DNA from: Bacteroidota bacterium
GTDB lineage: Bacteria > Bacteroidota > Bacteroidia > Chitinophagales > Chitinophagaceae
Length of the DNA: 64,000 nt
Reading direction: 5' to 3'
Assembly: GCA_947451115.1 (NCBI GenBank)
Contig: CANFXV010000005.1
Coordinates: 28,567-92,566, forward strand
In this document: piece by piece, positions 25,518 to 34,545 of the stretch
How positions within the stretch are numbered: position 1 is the first letter of the stretch
How the letters are laid out: every line of letters begins with the position of its first letter
Notes under the pieces: generated by a model
Database searches by the model: none
What the model was told of the DNA's origin: nothing
Seen by the model: only the letters and a program-made list of their open reading frames with translations
Translations under genes and position numbers: made by a program

Positions 25518-26804
25518 ATGGCGGCAGTATTTGCAAAAGAAACAGTTTCGATTATTTTAGGTGGCGGTGCTGGTTCAAGGTTGTATCCTTTAACAGCAAG
25601 TAGGTCAAAGCCTGCAGTTCCCATTGGAGGAAAATATAGATTGGTAGATATTCCTATTAGTAATTGCATCAATAGTAATTTGAATAGAATTTTTGTGTTG
25701 ACCCAATTCAATTCTGCTTCCTTGAATCAACACATTAAAAACACCTATCATTTTAGTGCGTTTAGTTCTGGCTTTGTAGATATTTTAGCGGCAGAGCAAA
25801 CCCCAGATAATCCAGGTTGGTTTCAAGGGACGGCAGATGCGGTGAGACAATCTTTAAGACATTTGGCGAAAATGGATTTTGACTATGTACTTATTTTAAG
25901 CGGGGATCAATTGTATCAAATGGATTTTAGCAAAATGATTGATGCACATAAAAAAAGTGGAGCCGCATTAACCATTGCCACTATTCCAGTGGGGGAAAGA
26001 GAAGCACCTGAATTTGGAATTCTTAAATCCAACCATGAGCAGGTCATTACTTCCTTTGTAGAAAAACCTAAGAAAGAAATCTTGTCTGATTGGGTAAGTG
26101 ATACAGGAGAGGCCATGAAAGCGCAGGGTAGAAATTATTTAGCTTCCATGGGTATTTATGTTTTTAATAAAGAAATTTTATATCAATTTTTAAATGAAGT
26201 GCATTCTACAGCGACCGATTTTGGAAAAGAAATTATACCTGATTCCATTGCGCATTATAAAGTATTAAGCTATCAGTATGACGGATATTGGACAGACATT
26301 GGAAACATTTATTCATTTTTTGAAGCCAATATTGCATTGACGCAAGAAGTGCCTTTGTTCAATTTATTTGATAGTGCTCAAACTGTTTATACAAGGTCGA
26401 GAATGTTGCCTCCTGCTAAAGTCAGCGGCACCATTATTAATAAAGCCATAATCGCTGAAGGTTGTATCATTCATGCAAAAGAAGTAGCCAATTCAGTGAT
26501 CGGGATTCGTTCAAGAATAGGAAAGGATACCGTGGTTAAAAATAGTTATATCATGGGCTGTGACTATTATGAAACCATCGAACAAATGAACAAAAAGAAT
26601 GAAAGAGGAGAACCCATATTAGGCATTGGGGAAAGATGTGTGATAGAAGATGCTATTGTTGATAAGAATTGCTCTATAGGCAATGATGTTCAAATTAGAG
26701 GAGGCGCGCATCATGAGAAAGTGGATCATCCATTGTATACCATTAAAGATGGCATTGTAGTGGTCAAAAAAGGAGCATTTATTCCCAATGGATTTATTAT
26801 ATAA
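25518..26804 (+). CDS. glgC: glucose-1-phosphate adenylyltransferase (ADP-glucose pyrophosphorylase)
   Basis: Makes ADP-glucose from ATP and glucose-1-phosphate, the committed step of glycogen synthesis. The 428-residue protein has the nucleotidyltransferase loop ILGGGAGSRLYPLT, then RSKPAVPIGGKYRLVDIPIS, the WFQGTADAVRQ segment and LSGDQLYQMD; the C-terminal third is a left-handed beta-helix ending in VVVKKGAFIPNGFII. Bacterial forms are normally allosterically controlled by glycolytic intermediates. It starts 16 bases after glgA, its pathway partner. Confidence 0.95.
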   Translation: MAAVFAKETVSIILGGGAGSRLYPLTASRSKPAVPIGGKYRLVDIPISNCINSNLNRIFVLTQFNSASLNQHIKNTYHFSAFSSGFVDILAAEQTPDNPGWFQGTADAVRQSLRHLAKMDFDYVLILSGDQLYQMDFSKMIDAHKKSGAALTIATIPVGEREAPEFGILKSNHEQVITSFVEKPKKEILSDWVSDTGEAMKAQGRNYLASMGIYVFNKEILYQFLNEVHSTATDFGKEIIPDSIAHYKVLSYQYDGYWTDIGNIYSFFEANIALTQEVPLFNLFDSAQTVYTRSRMLPPAKVSGTIINKAIIAEGCIIHAKEVANSVIGIRSRIGKDTVVKNSYIMGCDYYETIEQMNKKNERGEPILGIGERCVIEDAIVDKNCSIGNDVQIRGGAHHEKVDHPLYTIKDGIVVVKKGAFIPNGFII

Positions 26805-26819
26805 ATTTAAATACTTCAA

Positions 26820-28136
26820 ATGAATACAGCATATACAGGTGTCAAGGTCAAATTAAGTTTTTGGCAAATATGGAATATGTGTTTTGGCTTTTTTGGTATA
26901 CAATTTGGTTGGAGCTTGCAGATGGGCAACATGAGTGCCATCTATGAATTTTTAGGTGCAAGCCCTGAGCAAATACCTGGTTTATGGTTGGCCGCGCCAA
27001 TGACTGGTTTATTAATACAACCTATTGTGGGGTACTTTAGTGACCGTACCTGGCATCCTAGATTAGGAAGAAGAAGACCCTTCTTTTTAGTAGGGGCCAT
27101 TTTAAGTTCTGCTTTATTGTTTGTGATGCCCAATTCAGGAAGTATATGGATGGCAGCAGGCGTTTTATGGATATTAGATTCAAGTATTAATGTAACCATG
27201 GAGCCATTTAGGGCCTTTGTAGCGGATAATTTAGATGAAAAGCAACGTTCTTTTGGTTTTGCCATGCAGAGTATGTTTATCGGTCTGGCTTCTTTTATTG
27301 CTGGTTACCTACCACAGGTATTGGTAAATTGGTTTCATGTTTCAAGGGCTAAAACCAATGGATCCATTCCTCAAAATATTTTACTGTCTTTTTATATTGG
27401 AGGGGCTGTATTTTTAGTGTCTGTTTTATATACTGTTTTTAAAAGCAAAGAATATCCTCCTTCGCCAGTTGCCTCCAATCACAGTGTAGAAAACAATAAA
27501 GGAATCGCGCAAGAAATCATTGATTCCATTATGCATATGCCCATTCAAATGAAAAGATTGGCCTTGGTGAATTTTCTTACTTGGCCAGGTTTGTTTTTAA
27601 TGTGGTTTTACTACAGCACAGGGGTGGCCACCCAATTGTTTCATGGAGATCCTAAAACCAGTAGTGATCTTTATACCATGGGCTTGGAGCATGCCAATAC
27701 GACTTCGGCCATTTTAAATTTAGTTACTTTTGGATTTTCTTTCAGCTTGCCATTTTGGGTAAGCAAACTTGGAAAAAAAATGACCCATGTGGCTTGTTTA
27801 TTGATTGGAGGTATAGGCTTGATTTCGATCTACTACGTGCAGCAGCCTAATATTTTATATTTGAGTATGGGCTTGGTGGGTATTGCATGGGCTTCCATCT
27901 TATCCATGCCATATTCTATGTTGGCAGGTTTTATTCCAGAACAAAAAATGGGCATCTACATGGGCATATTTAATTTCTTTATTGTGCTTCCTGAAATCAT
28001 TGCCTCTATATTTTTTGGCAAAATTATGTCTACCTATTTACACAACGATCGTTTAATGGCTGTTCAAATTGGAGGAGGCTTATTAATTTTAGCTGCCTTG
28101 GTTTGTGCAATTATTATTAAAGAAGAGAAAAAATAA
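26820..28136 (+). CDS. MFS sugar transporter, maltose/sucrose (SLC45-like) type
   Basis: A 438-residue major facilitator with about 12 spans. The opening [20 protein letters not shown] and the [20 protein letters not shown] loop match the glycoside-pentoside-hexuronide/SLC45-like carriers, including bacterial maltose transporters. It lies directly before a secreted GH13 glucanase gene (three bases) and after glgC, so it most probably brings maltose or short maltodextrins across the inner membrane. This would replace the ABC maltose system, which is not seen here. Substrate assignment rests on context. Confidence 0.85.
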   Translation: MNTAYTGVKVKLSFWQIWNMCFGFFGIQFGWSLQMGNMSAIYEFLGASPEQIPGLWLAAPMTGLLIQPIVGYFSDRTWHPRLGRRRPFFLVGAILSSALLFVMPNSGSIWMAAGVLWILDSSINVTMEPFRAFVADNLDEKQRSFGFAMQSMFIGLASFIAGYLPQVLVNWFHVSRAKTNGSIPQNILLSFYIGGAVFLVSVLYTVFKSKEYPPSPVASNHSVENNKGIAQEIIDSIMHMPIQMKRLALVNFLTWPGLFLMWFYYSTGVATQLFHGDPKTSSDLYTMGLEHANTTSAILNLVTFGFSFSLPFWVSKLGKKMTHVACLLIGGIGLISIYYVQQPNILYLSMGLVGIAWASILSMPYSMLAGFIPEQKMGIYMGIFNFFIVLPEIIASIFFGKIMSTYLHNDRLMAVQIGGGLLILAALVCAIIIKEEKK

Positions 28137-28139
28137 ACT

Positions 28140-30002
28140 ATGTATTGTATTCAACAAATAAGAAAATTCATTTTTCTTAGCCTTGGTATTGCTTTTGTAT
28201 TATCGTCTAATGGGCAGACAGTGTCGGCGTATCCAACCAATTGGTTTGTTCAAATGAAAACCAATAAAGTTCAAATTTTATTTAGAACCACTATTGGCGA
28301 TTTTTCTAAGGCAACAGTGCAAACAAATTATCGAGGAATAGCCATTAAAGGACTACACCATTTTGAGAATCCACATTATTTATCTGTAGATGTTGAAATT
28401 GCTGCAAATACAAAATTGGGCAATGTAAATTTTGTCATCAACAGCAAGGGGCAAGCCATCAATAAAACATGGCCACTATTGCCAAGAAGAGTAGGGAGAG
28501 GAACTGCCTTTGCACAAGGGATTAATGCTGCCGATCTTATTTATTTTTTGATGCCTGACCGATTTAGCAATGGGGATCCAAGTAATGATCGTATAGTTGG
28601 CTTGAAAGATCAAGCTTTGAATAGAGATTCAATATTTATAAGGCATGGGGGTGATTTAAAAGGGGTGACCAATCACTTAAATTATTTTGAAAAATTAGGG
28701 GTCACTACTTTGTGGATGACGCCTGTGGTGGAAAATGATATGCCTGATCGAACCGAACATGGGTATGCTGCCACAGATAATTATGCCATTGAAAAAAGAT
28801 TGGGTGGAGAACAGGCTTATTTAACATTGAGTGATAGTTTACATAAAAGAGGAATGAAATTGATTCAAGATATTGTCTACAATCATTTTGGTAGGTTTCA
28901 TTTCTTAGTTCAAGATGCGCCAGCAAAAGATTGGGTGCATCAATGGCCTAGTTTTACGCAGACTCATTATAGGGAACAGGCAATTTTTGATCCGCACCAT
29001 GCCAAGGTGGATGAAGAAAAAATGATCAATGGTTGGTTTACAACAGAAATGCCAGATGTCAATCAGGAAAATCCTTTTGTAGAAAAATATTTAACACAAA
29101 ATGCCATTTGGTCGGTGGAAACTTTTGGCATTGATGCCTTCAGGGTAGACACTTATAAGTATTGTAATTTAGATATGATGAATCGCTTAAATCAAGCCTT
29201 GATTGATGAATATCCAAAAATATTTACTTATGGGGAATGTTGGGTAGATGGGGTGGCTGCGCAAGCTTATTTTGTGCGCAATAATTTTAATCTCCCTTTT
29301 AAAAGCAATTTGCATGCCACTTCCGATTTCCATTTATTATTTTCTGGTATTTTGCCAGCATTGAATGATCAAAATACTTGGGCTGGTGGCGTGATGAAAT
29401 TATACAGTACTTTAAGCGAAGATTATTTATATAAAGTACCTCAAAATAATGTTATTTTTTTAGACAATCATGACATGACACGCATTCATTCTTCTTTAGG
29501 CGAAAGTATTCCTAAAACAAAAATGGCTTATGCTTGGTTAATGACTTGTAGAGGTATTCCTCAAATGTATTATGGTTCAGAAGTTTTAATGAAAGGTATA
29601 TCTAATCCAGATGGTTGGGTGAGGTTAGATTTTCCAGGTGGTTGGGCCGGTGATCAAAAAAATGCATTCACAGAACAAGGCATGACAGACCAAGAAAAAG
29701 ATTTTTTACATTATGTACAACTATTAGGGACTTATCGTAAAACATCTTCAGCCTTGACAAAAGGAGAGATGATGCAGTATTTGCCTGAAGACGGATTATA
29801 TGTTTATTTTAGGTATGACAATGCACAAACAGTATTATGTGTAATGAATACCGATTCCAAGGAAAGAAAACTTAATTTTGAAAAATACAGCGAAAGAACC
29901 AATGGCTTTAAGGGAGGAAAAGACATTGTTTCAGGAATGAAAATGGGGAATCAATTTTCAATACCTGCCATGACCATGCAAGTGATTGAATTAACTAAAT
30001 AA
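28140..30002 (+). CDS. secreted GH13 alpha-glucan hydrolase (neopullulanase/cyclomaltodextrinase-like, SusA type)
   Basis: A 620-residue glycoside hydrolase. A signal peptide covers about residues 1-25 (hydrophobic core FIFLSLGIAFVLSS, ending NGQ) with no lipobox Cys, so the enzyme is probably periplasmic. A beta-sandwich N-domain (about 30-120) precedes the catalytic barrel. The barrel shows the GH13 regions: QDIVYNHFG, GIDAFRVDTYKY (nucleophile Asp), FTYGECW (acid/base Glu) and FLDNHDMTR (third Asp). Relatives cleave maltodextrins, cyclodextrins or pullulan. It lies between a maltose-type carrier and glgB, with gaps of three and two bases. Confidence 0.9.
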   Translation: MYCIQQIRKFIFLSLGIAFVLSSNGQTVSAYPTNWFVQMKTNKVQILFRTTIGDFSKATVQTNYRGIAIKGLHHFENPHYLSVDVEIAANTKLGNVNFVINSKGQAINKTWPLLPRRVGRGTAFAQGINAADLIYFLMPDRFSNGDPSNDRIVGLKDQALNRDSIFIRHGGDLKGVTNHLNYFEKLGVTTLWMTPVVENDMPDRTEHGYAATDNYAIEKRLGGEQAYLTLSDSLHKRGMKLIQDIVYNHFGRFHFLVQDAPAKDWVHQWPSFTQTHYREQAIFDPHHAKVDEEKMINGWFTTEMPDVNQENPFVEKYLTQNAIWSVETFGIDAFRVDTYKYCNLDMMNRLNQALIDEYPKIFTYGECWVDGVAAQAYFVRNNFNLPFKSNLHATSDFHLLFSGILPALNDQNTWAGGVMKLYSTLSEDYLYKVPQNNVIFLDNHDMTRIHSSLGESIPKTKMAYAWLMTCRGIPQMYYGSEVLMKGISNPDGWVRLDFPGGWAGDQKNAFTEQGMTDQEKDFLHYVQLLGTYRKTSSALTKGEMMQYLPEDGLYVYFRYDNAQTVLCVMNTDSKERKLNFEKYSERTNGFKGGKDIVSGMKMGNQFSIPAMTMQVIELTK

Positions 30003-30004
30003 TT

Positions 30005-31945
30005 ATGCCAAAATACGAGGAAGTACATTTTGTTGATACCAAACAAGCGGTCTGGAATTATTCTTTATTTTCTGATGAAGACGTTCATAATTTTCAAAAT
30101 GGAACCCATTACACATTGTATAAATTCTTTGGTAATAAGCAGATAGAAGTAGCAGGGGTGAAGGGAACCTATTTTGCTGTTTGGGCACCTAATGCCACTG
30201 CCTTAATGGTGAAAGGTAATTTTAATGATTGGAGCAATGAAACCCATGCACTTAAAGTAAGGCAGGACAGTTCTGGAATTTGGGAAGGATTTATACCAAA
30301 TATTGCTGCAGGGGAAGTATACAAATACCATATACATGGCTATCAAGGGGTAAAACTAGATAAGGGAGACCCCTTTGCGCACTTCTGGGAATTAAGGCCA
30401 TTGACTGCGTCTATTACTTGGCAAACCGAATATCCATGGAAGGATGCACTATGGCTAGAGCAAAGAAAAATTAAAAATAGAACCGACCAACCCTATTCGG
30501 TGTATGAAGTGCATTTGGCTAGTTGGATGCGTCCCGATAAAAACAATGAAGACGCTTACAATTCCTATACTCAATTAATAGACCTATTAGTGCCTTATGT
30601 AAAAGAAATGGGTTTTACCCATGTCGAATTTATGCCTGTGATGGAACATCCTTTTGATGGAAGTTGGGGATATCAGGGTGTAGGTTTTTTTGCACCTACT
30701 TCGCGTTTTGGCCATCCCCAAGAATTTGCAGCTTTAGTGGAAGCCTTTCACGAAGCTGAAATTGGGGTCATTCTAGATTGGGTGCCTTCACATTTTCCCT
30801 ATGATGCCCATGGTTTATTTATGTTTGACGGTGCCAATACCTATGAGTATGCAGATATGAGAAAAGGCTATCATCCAGATTGGAACTCGTATATATTTAA
30901 TTACAAAAGAGGGGAAGTAAAATCTTTTTTAATAAGCAGTGCTCGTTTTTGGTGTGAGCAATTTCATATTGATGGCATTAGGGTTGATGCGGTAAGTTCT
31001 ATGTTAAGATTGGATTACAGTAGAGCGGAAGGTCAGTGGGAACGCAATGAATTTGGGGGTAATGGAAATATTGAAGCCATCGCCTTTATTAAGGATTTAA
31101 ATGAAACCTTATACCGAGACTTCCCCTATATTCAAACCATTGCAGAGGAAGCCTCTGATTGGCCTGGTATAAGTAAGCCCACTTTTATGGATGGCCTAGG
31201 TTTTGGTATGAAGTGGATGATGGGATGGATGCATGATACGCTAGATTATTTTAAATTAGATGCTTTATTTAGACCTTTTCATCAGGACAAGTTTACCTTT
31301 TCAATGATGTATTATTATGATGAAAATTTTATGTTGCCTTTAAGTCATGATGAAGTAGTTCATGGTAAAAGCCCCATGCTTTATAAAATGCCTGGAGATG
31401 ATTGGCAAAAATTTGCTAATCTAAGGTTGATGTATACCTATATGTTTTTACATCCGGGTGCTAAATTATTGTTTATGGGCAATGAATTTGCCGCTACTAA
31501 AGAATGGAACTACACCACCGAACTACAATGGGATTTATTAAAAATAGAATCTCATGCTGGAATGAAGCATTGTGTAAAAGCATTGAATGCGCTATACAAA
31601 GCGCATCCCGCATTGTATGAATTACAATTTGATCCCCAAGGGTTTGAATGGGTAGAATTAAATAAACGCGACGAAGCAGTAATTGCTTTTAAGCGTAAAG
31701 GAAAAAATGCAAACGAAGAGGTCTTAGTAGTTTTGAATATGACCCCTGTACCAAGACATGATTATCCCATTCATGTGTTCGGGAAAAAGGTATGGAAAGA
31801 AATTTTTAATAGTGATGCTAAGCAATACTGGGGTGTAGGTGATTTGAACAACCCCAATATTCCAATGCATAGTCAGGAGGAAAAAGGGGAGTGGAACAAG
31901 CTTTTATTGAACCTTCCTGCTTTATCAGCCATTGTGTTAAAATAA
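30005..31945 (+). CDS. glgB: 1,4-alpha-glucan branching enzyme
   Basis: Creates alpha-1,6 branches in glycogen. The 646-residue protein has an N-terminal CBM48 domain (VKGTYFAVWAPNATALMVKG, about 55-150), a GH13 barrel and a C-terminal beta domain. Key sites: EFMPVMEHPFDGSWGYQ, GIRVDAVSSMLRLDYSR (nucleophile Asp), TIAEEASDWPG (acid/base Glu) and LPLSHDEVVHGK (third Asp). It lacks the second N-terminal repeat of the longest GlgB forms. As the last gene of the glycogen run it starts two bases after the GH13 gene and probably shares its transcript. Confidence 0.95.
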   Translation: MPKYEEVHFVDTKQAVWNYSLFSDEDVHNFQNGTHYTLYKFFGNKQIEVAGVKGTYFAVWAPNATALMVKGNFNDWSNETHALKVRQDSSGIWEGFIPNIAAGEVYKYHIHGYQGVKLDKGDPFAHFWELRPLTASITWQTEYPWKDALWLEQRKIKNRTDQPYSVYEVHLASWMRPDKNNEDAYNSYTQLIDLLVPYVKEMGFTHVEFMPVMEHPFDGSWGYQGVGFFAPTSRFGHPQEFAALVEAFHEAEIGVILDWVPSHFPYDAHGLFMFDGANTYEYADMRKGYHPDWNSYIFNYKRGEVKSFLISSARFWCEQFHIDGIRVDAVSSMLRLDYSRAEGQWERNEFGGNGNIEAIAFIKDLNETLYRDFPYIQTIAEEASDWPGISKPTFMDGLGFGMKWMMGWMHDTLDYFKLDALFRPFHQDKFTFSMMYYYDENFMLPLSHDEVVHGKSPMLYKMPGDDWQKFANLRLMYTYMFLHPGAKLLFMGNEFAATKEWNYTTELQWDLLKIESHAGMKHCVKALNALYKAHPALYELQFDPQGFEWVELNKRDEAVIAFKRKGKNANEEVLVVLNMTPVPRHDYPIHVFGKKVWKEIFNSDAKQYWGVGDLNNPNIPMHSQEEKGEWNKLLLNLPALSAIVLK

Positions 31946-32020
31946 CATAACCTATTCTTATTCAAGCCGCTTGGCAGGTAAACGAACATTTTTAGTCAAG
32001 TTTTCCACATTTATGTTAAA

Positions 32021-32037
32021 ATGAGTTTTGATAACAT
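32021..32037. promoter_or_regulatory. AT-rich region with possible operator before the 104-residue gene
   Basis: The 152-base gap between glgB and the next gene holds a loose inverted repeat (TGTTA near 32012 and TAACA near 32033) and, nearer the start codon, TTGCTTTG, a one-mismatch -7 box. Low confidence; no other structure seen. Confidence 0.25.
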
Positions 32038-32097
32038 TTAGGTAATAATATGGTTTGACCTTTGCTTTGTAATCAAACCCATTAAAAACATTAATGT

Positions 32098-32412
32098 ATG
32101 AAAGCAAATAACAGAGCAATGTTGTATGAAGCCGTTTCGGAATTCATTCAATTGCACGCCTTCGATCATTTATTGGACAATGAGTTAGCACAGTTGAAAA
32201 GTTTGTTACATGCATGGACTTTGGCCGAAGAAGGCAATGAAATGCATGAACTTACGCACAAATTAATTCCATTTTTGAGTAAAGTGAATTTCTTTGTTGA
32301 ATCCATTTCTCCTGCAGCTATTCAATTGTGGTTTTATGCTTTGTCTTACAATGAAATACCGATTGTTGGTATGATGCAAGACTTAAGCAATACCAATGAG
32401 TTGGTGAATTAG
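32098..32412 (+). CDS. hypothetical protein, all-helical, 104 residues
   Basis: I do not recognise this protein. It is 104 residues long, predicted almost fully helical from its pattern of Leu, Glu, Ala and His, without signal peptide, membrane segment or cysteine. It reads as a real gene: a well-placed ATG, a near-match promoter box and a clean terminator behind it. It follows glgB by 152 bases on the same strand but seems to have its own promoter. No function can be proposed. Confidence 0.65.
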   Translation: MKANNRAMLYEAVSEFIQLHAFDHLLDNELAQLKSLLHAWTLAEEGNEMHELTHKLIPFLSKVNFFVESISPAAIQLWFYALSYNEIPIVGMMQDLSNTNELVN

Positions 32413-32442
32413 ATTGGTAAGTAAATAATTGTATAAAAAAGT

Positions 32443-32475
32443 AAGGCCTCCCGGTTAATGGGAGGCCTTTCTTGT
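32443..32475. terminator. bidirectional terminator
   Basis: A perfect 10-base stem AAGGCCTCCC / GGGAGGCCTT with a seven-base loop, T-rich on both exits. It lies between the 104-residue gene and the convergent coiled-coil gene. Confidence 0.9.
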
Positions 32476-32512
32476 AAACTTTATAAGCTACAAGCAGTAG
32501 CATCTGATCTAT

Positions 32513-33424
32513 TTAAAATAAGCCTTTCTTTAAGCTAGTTTTTCCTTCGCCAATTTTAAAACCATTGTGGTATACTTCAATTTTGTATTCTCCTTCGAGT
32601 AATTGATTGGTTTGTTTGATGTCATAACTAACACCCAACTCTTTATTTTGTTCATATTGAACAGAAATTTTATTGGCAAAATCTCTGGTACCATCTTCTC
32701 TGGTATTGAATTTACCGCCTGTTGAAAAAGCGACCCCGTCAGGCCCTGTAATACATACATAAAGTGATTGTTCACCAGAAGGGGTAATTTTATTTTTATC
32801 AATTTGAAAAGACAAACGAAGGGTATTGGCTCTTCTTGTATTGTTTGTTTTTTTCTCCGTGCCGTCTTCTTTTATTCTTAAAGATTGAATGTTGAAAGAA
32901 GAAGCATGTAGGGTAGACCCAATGTCTTGTAATCTTTCTTTTTCTTTTTGCGTAGCAGTTAGATTGCTATTCAATGTAGTATTGGCATTTGTTAAATCCT
33001 GATTTTTGGTGGCCAATTCTTTATTCTCCGCTTGTGCTTTTGAAAGATCAGCAAAAAGGCCAGTTACTTTACCATTTAATTCTTCAATTAAAGTTTTAGC
33101 TTCTGCCAATTCTTTATTGGTGGCATCTTGTTTACGTAAGATATTGCCAATATTTGATTTCAATTTTTGAATTTGGTTAGACTTGTCTAACAAATCGCCT
33201 TGTAACTGCGTGTTTTGTTGGGTTAAAGAGTCTGCTTTAGCAGAAACGGCTATAAATTCAGACTGAATTTTTGATTTAGCACTATCAATCACAGCTACTT
33301 TATTGTCATAGGTATTGATAATTTCAGTTTTTGAGTTATTGAAATAAATCCAAGAACCGATAAGGGCAACCACTAAAATTCCTATGATAATTTTACTGCT
33401 GTTGCTAGATGATTCATTGCTCAT
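32513..33424 (-). CDS. membrane-anchored coiled-coil protein, function unknown
   Basis: A 303-residue protein in three parts: a short Ser/Asn-rich cytoplasmic tail with one membrane span (about residues 11-29), a long coiled coil (about 45-170, rich in Leu, Gln, Lys and Glu heptads) and a C-terminal beta-rich domain (about 175-303, with LRLSFQIDKN and YKIEVYHNGFKIGEG). The coil and beta domain probably face the periplasm. The C-terminal domain looks like a small beta-sandwich, perhaps for partner binding. Such proteins are easily mislabelled as SMC-like because of the coil. No catalytic residue is seen. A one-mismatch -7 box (TATCTTGC) lies upstream. Confidence 0.75.
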   Translation of the reverse strand: MSNESSSNSSKIIIGILVVALIGSWIYFNNSKTEIINTYDNKVAVIDSAKSKIQSEFIAVSAKADSLTQQNTQLQGDLLDKSNQIQKLKSNIGNILRKQDATNKELAEAKTLIEELNGKVTGLFADLSKAQAENKELATKNQDLTNANTTLNSNLTATQKEKERLQDIGSTLHASSFNIQSLRIKEDGTEKKTNNTRRANTLRLSFQIDKNKITPSGEQSLYVCITGPDGVAFSTGGKFNTREDGTRDFANKISVQYEQNKELGVSYDIKQTNQLLEGEYKIEVYHNGFKIGEGKTSLKKGLF

Positions 33425-33523
33425 AAATATGTTTTTTGTTGGATGGCAAGATACGTCAATTTTAACACATTTTATATTTCTATCATCTGTTTACAATTTA
33501 TTATATTTAGTTCTACAAATCTT

Positions 33524-33531
33524 TATCTTTG
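33524..33531 (+). promoter_or_regulatory. -7 promoter box almost touching the holA start
   Basis: TATCTTTG, a perfect TAnnTTTG, ends only three bases before the ATG at 33535. If it is used, the holA messenger has almost no leader. Confidence 0.5.
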
Positions 33532-33534
33532 ACT

Positions 33535-34545
33535 ATGCCCATGACAAAAATCATAGCGAATTGGAAAAAAAATGTCTTTGATGCTGTTTATTGGCTGGAG
33601 GGGGAAGAACCTTTTTACATTGATCAAGTGGTGGACTATGCCGAAAAGAAATTATTGACAGAAGCAGAACAGGCTTTTAATTTGACCATATTTTATGGGA
33701 AAGATGCCGATTGGACGCAAATTATCAATGCTTGTAAGCGTTATCCTGTATTTGCAGAAAAGCAAGTGGTGATTATCAAAGAGGCGCAGCACATGAATCA
33801 ACTAGACAAATTATTGTCTTATATCGAACATCCATTAAGCTCCACTATTTTAATTGTTGCACATAAAGACAAAAATGTGGATGGCAGGTCTGTATTAGCC
33901 AAGGCTTTAAAAACCAAGGCGGTGGTGGTGAGTACAAAAAAGATGTATGACAGTAAATTGCCAGAATGGGTCAATCAATGGGTGGTAGAACATGGATATC
34001 AAATAAGTCCCAAAGCGGTACAAATTATTGTAGACCATATTGGGAATGACCTAAGTCGTATTCAAAATGAATTAGAAAAATTGATGGTCAATTTGGGTGA
34101 CCGAAAAAAGATGACCGAAGATGATATTGAGAAGTACATCGGTATTAGCAAAGAATACAATGCCTTTGAATTTCAAGAAGCAGTGGCCCAAAGAAACTTT
34201 TCAAAAGCCATTCGAATGATTCAATATTTTGAATCTAATAATAAAGCTGCCCCCATTCAATTAATCCTTCCTACTTTGTATGCATTCTTTAGTAAACTTT
34301 ATGCTATTTATGGTTTGGGTTCTAGTGATGAAAAAAGAATCATGAGTGAAGTAGGGGTAAGTTTTTTCGCAGTTAAAATATATTTGGCAGCACTTAGACA
34401 ATACTCTTACAATAAAGTAGAACAAATTTTATTGTTGATTCACGAATACAATTTAAGGGTATTGGGCATTCATGATGCCGACAATTCCGATGCCGACTTG
34501 TTAAAAGAGTTGGTTATTAAAATTATGGATACTTCTGTAAAATAG
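33535..34545 (+). CDS. holA: DNA polymerase III, delta subunit
   Basis: The delta subunit opens the sliding clamp as part of the clamp loader at the replication fork. The 336-residue protein has the family outline: VYWLEGEEPFYIDQVVDY at the N-terminus, CKRYPVFAEKQVVIIKEAQHM, and a helical C-terminal collar domain. It is diverged from the E. coli form, as is normal in this phylum. Two ATG codons (33535 and 33541) and a TTG (33529) are possible starts; the promoter box at 33524-33531 excludes the TTG. The last 23 bases overlap the end of ribF on the other strand. Confidence 0.88.
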   Translation: MPMTKIIANWKKNVFDAVYWLEGEEPFYIDQVVDYAEKKLLTEAEQAFNLTIFYGKDADWTQIINACKRYPVFAEKQVVIIKEAQHMNQLDKLLSYIEHPLSSTILIVAHKDKNVDGRSVLAKALKTKAVVVSTKKMYDSKLPEWVNQWVVEHGYQISPKAVQIIVDHIGNDLSRIQNELEKLMVNLGDRKKMTEDDIEKYIGISKEYNAFEFQEAVAQRNFSKAIRMIQYFESNNKAAPIQLILPTLYAFFSKLYAIYGLGSSDEKRIMSEVGVSFFAVKIYLAALRQYSYNKVEQILLLIHEYNLRVLGIHDADNSDADLLKELVIKIMDTSVK

